Below are positions 6,498 to 10,126 of a DNA stretch of 10,126 bases, one piece after another. The DNA comes from Thermoplasmata archaeon (lineage in GTDB: Archaea; Thermoplasmatota; Thermoplasmata; Lutacidiplasmatales; UBA184). A program made the position numbers and the translations under genes. Location of the stretch: positions 1 to 10,126 of the forward strand of contig JASHTI010000045.1 of assembly GCA_030040625.1 (NCBI GenBank). Direction: 5' to 3'. Below the pieces are notes generated by a model, which worked only from the letters and a program-made list of their open reading frames with translations, was not told the origin of the DNA and searched no databases. Each line of letters begins with the position of its first letter. Within the stretch, counting starts at the first letter, position 1.

Positions 6498-7835
6498 GTG
6501 GAGCCGTACCTCGGCTACGCGATCGCGGTCGCCGCGGTGCTCGTGTACGGGCTCGTCGTCTACCTGCTCTGGCGGCGCGGGAGCATCGGCCCGGAGCGCA
6601 GCCTGACGCTGCTCGGGCCGGCGCTGATGCTCAAGACCCGGCACGGGCGCGAGATGCTCGACCGCTGGGGCCGCTTCGTGCGGTTCTGGACGACCGTCAG
6701 CGACGCCGGGATCGCGCTCGCGGTGGTCGCGATGGGGGCGATCGTCGGCCTCCTGGTCGTCGGCGCGGTCGTCGCCACCCGGCTGACTCCGGCGCAGGCG
6801 CCGAGCCTCTCGGAGGCGGTCGGCCTCCCCGGGATCAACCCCGTGATCCCGATCGGCTACGGGATCGTCGCGCTCGTCGTCGGCATCGTCCTCCACGAGC
6901 TCTCCCACGGGGTCGTCGCCCGTTCGCAGAAGATCGGCGTGAAGAGCCTCGGGATCCTCTGGTGCGTCGTCCCGGTCGGTGCGTTCGTCGAACAGGACGA
7001 CGCCGACATGAACGCGGCCTCGCGGCGCCGGCGCGACCGGGTCGCCGCCGCCGGCGTTCTCGCGAACTTCGTGCTCGCCGTCGCCTTCTTCCTGGCCCTC
7101 TCGGCGCTCATCTCGGCGAGCGTGGTGCCGAACGCCACCGGCGTCGGGATCGCCTACGTCGAGTCGGGGACCCCCGCGGCCAAGGCGTCGATCGCCGCGG
7201 GCGACATCATCGTCGCGATGAACGGGACGACCACCAGCACCGTCACGGCGTTCGAGAACGCCATCGCGAAGACGCATCCGAGCGAAACGGTGAGCCTCAC
7301 GTACTACTCGGCCGCGCAGGGGGGCGCGATCACCACCCCAATCACCCTCGGCACGAATCCGTCGAACAGCTCGCGGGGTTTCCTCGGCGTCGGTGTCTAC
7401 GGCCTGACCCCCGCGCAGATCCGCCAGACGCTCGTCTGGCCGCTCGGCTCGAGCGCCGGCCCGCTGGTCGGGGCGATCGACTGGCTCATCCTCCCGCTCG
7501 CGACGCTGGAGCCGATCGGCACTCCGACCTCCGCGTTCTTCCACCTCACCGGCCCGCTCTCCGGGGTCTCGCCGTCCGCCTTCTGGGTCGGCGCGAACCT
7601 GCTGTACTGGCTCGCGTGGATGAACCTCCTGCTCGGGCTGTCGAACGCGCTGCCGCTGGTCCCGCTCGACGGGGGTCTCCTGTTCCGCGACTTCGCGATG
7701 TCGATCGCCGCCCGGCTGCGGGCCGGATGGACGGCGGCCCACCTGGACGCCTTCGGCACCCGCGCGGTCGCCATCGCCTCGGCGCTCGTCCTGGTCCTGC
7801 TCGCATGGCAATTCGTGGTGCCCCGACTCGGCTGA
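6498..7835 (+). CDS. M50 family (site-2-type) intramembrane zinc metalloprotease with PDZ domain
   Basis: Polytopic membrane protein of 445 residues that should cleave transmembrane substrates within the lipid bilayer, as in regulated intramembrane proteolysis of anchored regulators or leftover signal peptides. An N-terminal helix (about 5-25) precedes a charged loop. A second helix (about 71-93) leads to the helix carrying the zinc motif HELSH (His133, Glu134, His137). A further helix (about 184-207) is followed by a PDZ domain (about 212-300, with the core SGTPAAKASIAAGDIIVAMNG). The second catalytic helix holds NALPLVPLDGG (383-393) with the third zinc ligand Asp391, and a last helix (about 421-441) ends the chain. 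All metal ligands are present. The GTG at 6498 is the chosen start since it precedes the first helix by a few residues. The 3' end overlaps priL by 31 bases, indicating one transcript. The substrate is unknown; the divergent sedolisin precursor is a neighbour but not a demonstrated target. Confidence 0.93.
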   Translation: MEPYLGYAIAVAAVLVYGLVVYLLWRRGSIGPERSLTLLGPALMLKTRHGREMLDRWGRFVRFWTTVSDAGIALAVVAMGAIVGLLVVGAVVATRLTPAQAPSLSEAVGLPGINPVIPIGYGIVALVVGIVLHELSHGVVARSQKIGVKSLGILWCVVPVGAFVEQDDADMNAASRRRRDRVAAAGVLANFVLAVAFFLALSALISASVVPNATGVGIAYVESGTPAAKASIAAGDIIVAMNGTTTSTVTAFENAIAKTHPSETVSLTYYSAAQGGAITTPITLGTNPSNSSRGFLGVGVYGLTPAQIRQTLVWPLGSSAGPLVGAIDWLILPLATLEPIGTPTSAFFHLTGPLSGVSPSAFWVGANLLYWLAWMNLLLGLSNALPLVPLDGGLLFRDFAMSIAARLRAGWTAAHLDAFGTRAVAIASALVLVLLAWQFVVPRLG

Positions 7836-8923
7836 GCGAGGAGGCGCTCCTCGCCGACTACCCGTTCCTGCCGGGCGCCGAGGCGCTCCTCGGGGGCGAG
7901 ACGCCCAGCGTCCGCTCCCTGCTGGAGCAGGCGGCGTACGAGCGCGCGCGCGAGCTCGGCTGGGCCCGGGTCCTGGCCGCCCAGGACGACCCGACCGCCT
8001 CGGAGCGGTTGGAGGCGCTGGAGAGCCCGCTCCCCGGGGAGCGGTACCTGAGCTACCTCAGCTTCCTCTTCGCCCGGCTGATCGTGGCGGCGGCCCCGAC
8101 GGCCGGCGCGATCCGTCGCTGGGCGGTCGCCGAGTCCAAGCGAAGCTACCAGCGCCTGCAGCGGGCGAGTCCCGAGACGCTCGCCGAGGTCGCCCGCCGG
8201 CTCGACTTCGGGCTGGAGGCGGAGGGCGACCGCCTGCGGATCCCGGTCGCGGACTACGTCCGTCTCGCCGCCCCGATCCGCGAGGCGGAGTTCCGGCTCG
8301 TCGCCCAGGAGCTCCGCGCCGGGAGGGTCGTGGTGACGGCGAAGCGCGGCGCCCGCCTCCTGGAGGAGGCCGTCCGTCGCGCGCTCGCGGTGCCTCTTCC
8401 GCTGACCCCGGAGCTCGCCCAGGCCGTCCGCGCCCAGGCCCCGGAGCGATTCGCGGAGCTCGCGCGACGCACCCCGTCGCCGGTCGGCCGCGCGGGCGGC
8501 CTGGCCGGTCCGGTGCGGCCCGAGCTGTTCCCCCCGTGCGTCCGGAAGATGCGTCGGACGCTCGAGCGAGGCGAGAACCTCTCCCACGCTGGCCGGTTCT
8601 GCCTCGCCGCGTTCCTGCATCGCGTCGGTGCGTCCTTCGAGACGATCGTCGACGCCTACCGCGGGGCGCCGGATTTCGATGAGTCGGTGACCCGCTACCA
8701 GGTCGAGCACATCACCACCCGCGACGGCGGCCGGGGCTACGAGCCGCCGAACTGCGACACGCTCCGCAGCCACGGCCTCTGCGCCCGGGACGGCGACCCG
8801 GACGGGGCCGAGCCGAGCGACCGTGCGGCGGACCCCCGCTGCTTCGAGGCCAGCCTCCGGCACCCGCTCCAGTACTACGAACGACGCGGCGGCCGGGCCG
8901 CTCCGCGCGAGACCTCCGCCTAG
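7805..8923 (+). CDS. priL: DNA primase large subunit PriL (4Fe-4S)
   Basis: PriL is the regulatory subunit of the archaeal/eukaryotic-type primase; with the catalytic subunit PriS it makes RNA primers for replication. The protein has 372 residues, normal for archaea. The N-terminal helical half (about 10-220) is the PriS-binding region. The C-terminal domain starts at LFPPCVRKM (Cys245) and continues with GENLSHAGRF, FDESVTRYQVEHI, YEPPNC (Cys317), HGLC (Cys326), DPRC (Cys346) and HPLQYYE. These four cysteines are the expected 4Fe-4S ligands. Cys266 is an additional cysteine in the same domain, and an acidic stretch widens the spacing between Cys326 and Cys346. The ATG at 7805 is the only good start before the conserved region, though it lies inside the end of the M50 gene and has no evident Shine-Dalgarno sequence, so translational coupling is likely. 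PriS is not in the window. The stop interlocks with that of the convergent lipid gene. Confidence 0.95.
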   Translation: MAIRGAPTRLSEEALLADYPFLPGAEALLGGETPSVRSLLEQAAYERARELGWARVLAAQDDPTASERLEALESPLPGERYLSYLSFLFARLIVAAAPTAGAIRRWAVAESKRSYQRLQRASPETLAEVARRLDFGLEAEGDRLRIPVADYVRLAAPIREAEFRLVAQELRAGRVVVTAKRGARLLEEAVRRALAVPLPLTPELAQAVRAQAPERFAELARRTPSPVGRAGGLAGPVRPELFPPCVRKMRRTLERGENLSHAGRFCLAAFLHRVGASFETIVDAYRGAPDFDESVTRYQVEHITTRDGGRGYEPPNCDTLRSHGLCARDGDPDGAEPSDRAADPRCFEASLRHPLQYYERRGGRAAPRETSA

Positions 8924-9579
8924 GGGGCGGAGAGGGCGCGCATCGTCCGCCACGCCCGGCTCAGGGCGGTCCACTGCCCGGCGACCACGATGTAGACCAT
9001 CGCCACGTCCAGGACCGTGAACTCGACCCCCGCGAGATGGAACCGGCTCCACGGCTCCGTGGGGGCCCACGGCCACGGGAGCGACCAGTCGAACTCGAGG
9101 AACGTCGCCAGCGCGAGGACGACGAGGCGGTCGGCCCGCGAGAGGAGCCCGCTGTACATCCGGCCCTGGCCGACCGCCTGCGCCTGGGTCCCCATGTAGC
9201 TCGTGAGCAGCAGGCTCACCAGGGCGAGGAGCGCGAGCAGCGGATCGACATAGCTCGAGACCGCGAGGCCGATGAGGATCGCGACATCGGCGTAGCGGTC
9301 CAGCACGTGGTCGAGGAAATCGCCCCGGGGGCTCGCCCGCCCGCGCGCGCGCGCGACGTGCCCGTCCAGCACGTCGAAAACGCCGGCGAGGAAGATCAGT
9401 CCGCTCACGGCGAGGAAGAGGAGCGGCGTCGTCCAGCGAACGCCCGCCGCGACGGCCCCGGCCACGACCGCGGCCGTCAGTGCCGCGTAGCTCAGCCGGT
9501 CCGGCTCCCAACCCAGGAACGGGCGGGCGAGCCGGTCGACGTACGGGCGAACCCGCTCGCGGTAGCCCTCGAGCACCAT
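8920..9579 (-). CDS. CDP-alcohol phosphatidyltransferase (probable archaetidylinositol phosphate synthase type)
   Basis: Integral membrane enzyme of 219 residues that transfers an archaetidyl group from CDP-archaeol to an alcohol such as inositol phosphate, building polar lipid head groups. The full family signature DxxDGxxARx8GxxxDxxxD is present: Asp69, Asp72, Gly73, Ala76, Arg77, Gly86, Asp90 and Asp94. These bind the divalent metals and the CDP moiety and supply the catalytic aspartate. Hydrophobic segments at about 32-47, 51-68, 99-125 and 186-203 fit the multi-helix fold. The acceptor alcohol cannot be read from the sequence; inositol phosphate is my first guess because of the pairing with a Fap7-like kinase gene, and glycerol phosphate or serine are alternatives. 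The ATG at 9579 is taken as start. The gene lies 19 bases downstream of the kinase gene on the same strand, so the two likely form an operon. A (CG)7 run falls inside its active-site codons. Confidence 0.88.
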   Translation of the reverse strand: MVLEGYRERVRPYVDRLARPFLGWEPDRLSYAALTAAVVAGAVAAGVRWTTPLLFLAVSGLIFLAGVFDVLDGHVARARGRASPRGDFLDHVLDRYADVAILIGLAVSSYVDPLLALLALVSLLLTSYMGTQAQAVGQGRMYSGLLSRADRLVVLALATFLEFDWSLPWPWAPTEPWSRFHLAGVEFTVLDVAMVYIVVAGQWTALSRAWRTMRALSAP

Positions 9580-9598
9580 TCCGGCTCGCCCGCCTCGA

Positions 9599-10126
9599 CT
9601 ACCCGGCCTCGTCCAAAAGGTGCGCGGTCACCGACCGGTCGGAGAGCCAGTCGATCCGGCCGAACCGCGCGCGCCGGGGCCCCGCGAGCCAGCGAGAAGC
9701 CTCTCGCGCGACGGCCCCGACGCTCCGGCCCGTGGTGTCGATCTCGCGCACCGGCCGGCCGGTCGCGACCGCCTCGAGGAGGATCGCGTCCACCGCCTCG
9801 GCGACGACGTTCGCCGCCCGCTCGGAGGGACCCCCCCGGCGAGCCCGCGCGAGGCGGCGCCGCAGCTCGCGCGGGTGGCAACGCAGGACGATCACTCCGC
9901 CGACCGGGAGGAGGTGGGCGAGGTGCCCTACGAGGAGGTCGACCCCGGGCGGGGAGCGGCGCAGGCGGGCACGGAGCGCCGGGAGATCGACGATCGTCCG
10001 GCGGCCCCGCCCCCGGGAGGTGCCGGTGCGGGCGGCGAGCGCCGCGACCTCGATCGACGACCAACGGGGGCCCAGCGCGCGGGCGACCGAGCTCTTGCCC
10101 GTCCCCGGGGTCCCGGTGAGGGCGAC
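9599..10126 (-). CDS. Fap7-like adenylate kinase / P-loop NTPase, 5' end cut by the window edge
   Basis: The frame is open from the last base of the window down to the TAG at 9601-9599, giving 175 residues. It begins VALTGTPGTGKSSVA, whose GTPGTGKS is the Walker A loop that normally starts at about residue 7-9, so only some two or three N-terminal residues are missing. Further hallmarks are VDLLVGHLAHLLP, VIVLRCHPRELRRRL, the NVVAEAVDAILLEA helix and the REIDTTGRSV motif. Together these match archaeal homologues of Fap7/hCINAP, which interconvert adenine nucleotides and take part in maturation of the small ribosomal subunit. A shorter start inside the gene (position 9895) would remove the nucleotide-binding loop and can be dismissed. 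It is followed on the same strand by the lipid synthase gene. Whether it acts mainly as a metabolic kinase or in ribosome assembly is not decided by the sequence. Confidence 0.92.
   Translation of the reverse strand, partial: VALTGTPGTGKSSVARALGPRWSSIEVAALAARTGTSRGRGRRTIVDLPALRARLRRSPPGVDLLVGHLAHLLPVGGVIVLRCHPRELRRRLARARRGGPSERAANVVAEAVDAILLEAVATGRPVREIDTTGRSVGAVAREASRWLAGPRRARFGRIDWLSDRSVTAHLLDEAG

Noticed and set aside
5849..7804. Long upstream extension of the priL frame
   Set aside because: The extension runs antisense through the sedolisin gene and out of frame through the M50 gene and has low-complexity Arg-rich content. Real PriL homology begins after the ATG at 7805.
7397..9511. 704-codon minus-strand frame opposite priL
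   Set aside because: It is a shadow of priL and of the lipid synthase gene in another frame, with no recognisable domain.
1..10126. tRNA or rRNA genes, CRISPR array, insertion sequence, defence or phage genes
   Set aside because: None is visible. The window is filled by housekeeping and protease genes and has no long noncoding stretch in which such elements could lie.

Overview
The window is about 10.1 kb of very GC-rich, densely coding DNA that is almost certainly archaeal. The archaeal markers are a PriL-type DNA primase large subunit with its four-cysteine cluster set, a Fap7-type P-loop kinase beside a CDP-alcohol phosphatidyltransferase, an RtcB ligase, and a secreted sedolisin with PKD-like repeats and a C-terminal membrane anchor. 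The proteins are not unusually acidic, which argues against a haloarchaeon. My best inference is a high-GC member of Thermoplasmatota or a related uncultured euryarchaeal lineage. This rests on gene content and style, not on a database search.

Layout: (1) 6-578, plus strand: biotin carboxyl carrier protein, probably the tail of a carboxylase locus lying to the left. (2) 575-949, minus: small two-helix membrane protein with a C-terminal zinc ribbon; its stop codon interlocks with that of gene 1 in a CTAG. (3) 950-1062: divergent intergenic region with a TATA-like element placed for a leaderless rtcB transcript. (4) 1063-2514, plus: RtcB RNA ligase with all catalytic residues. (5) 2543-6418, minus: very large secreted sedolisin (S53) protease, convergent with rtcB across a 28-base gap that contains a hairpin. 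(6) 6419-6497: second divergent intergenic region. (7) 6498-7835, plus: M50 (site-2-type) membrane protease with a PDZ domain. (8) 7805-8923, plus: priL, overlapping the protease gene by 31 bases. (9) 8920-9579, minus: CDP-alcohol phosphatidyltransferase, again interlocked by a CTAG at its stop. (10) 9599-10126, minus: Fap7-like adenylate kinase, lacking only its first few residues at the window edge. No stretch over about 120 bases lacks a gene, and I see no tRNA, rRNA, insertion sequence or CRISPR array.

The genes fall into housekeeping sets: carboxylase cofactor carrier, RNA repair and tRNA splicing, DNA priming, membrane lipid head-group synthesis, nucleotide or ribosome-related kinase. 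The exception is an envelope/extracellular proteolysis pair (sedolisin and intramembrane protease) transcribed divergently from one 79-base gap. I found no convincing new multi-gene system. The most unusual features are the architecture of the sedolisin, and the fact that the only two CTAG tetramers I could find by eye are both interlocked stop codons of convergent genes.
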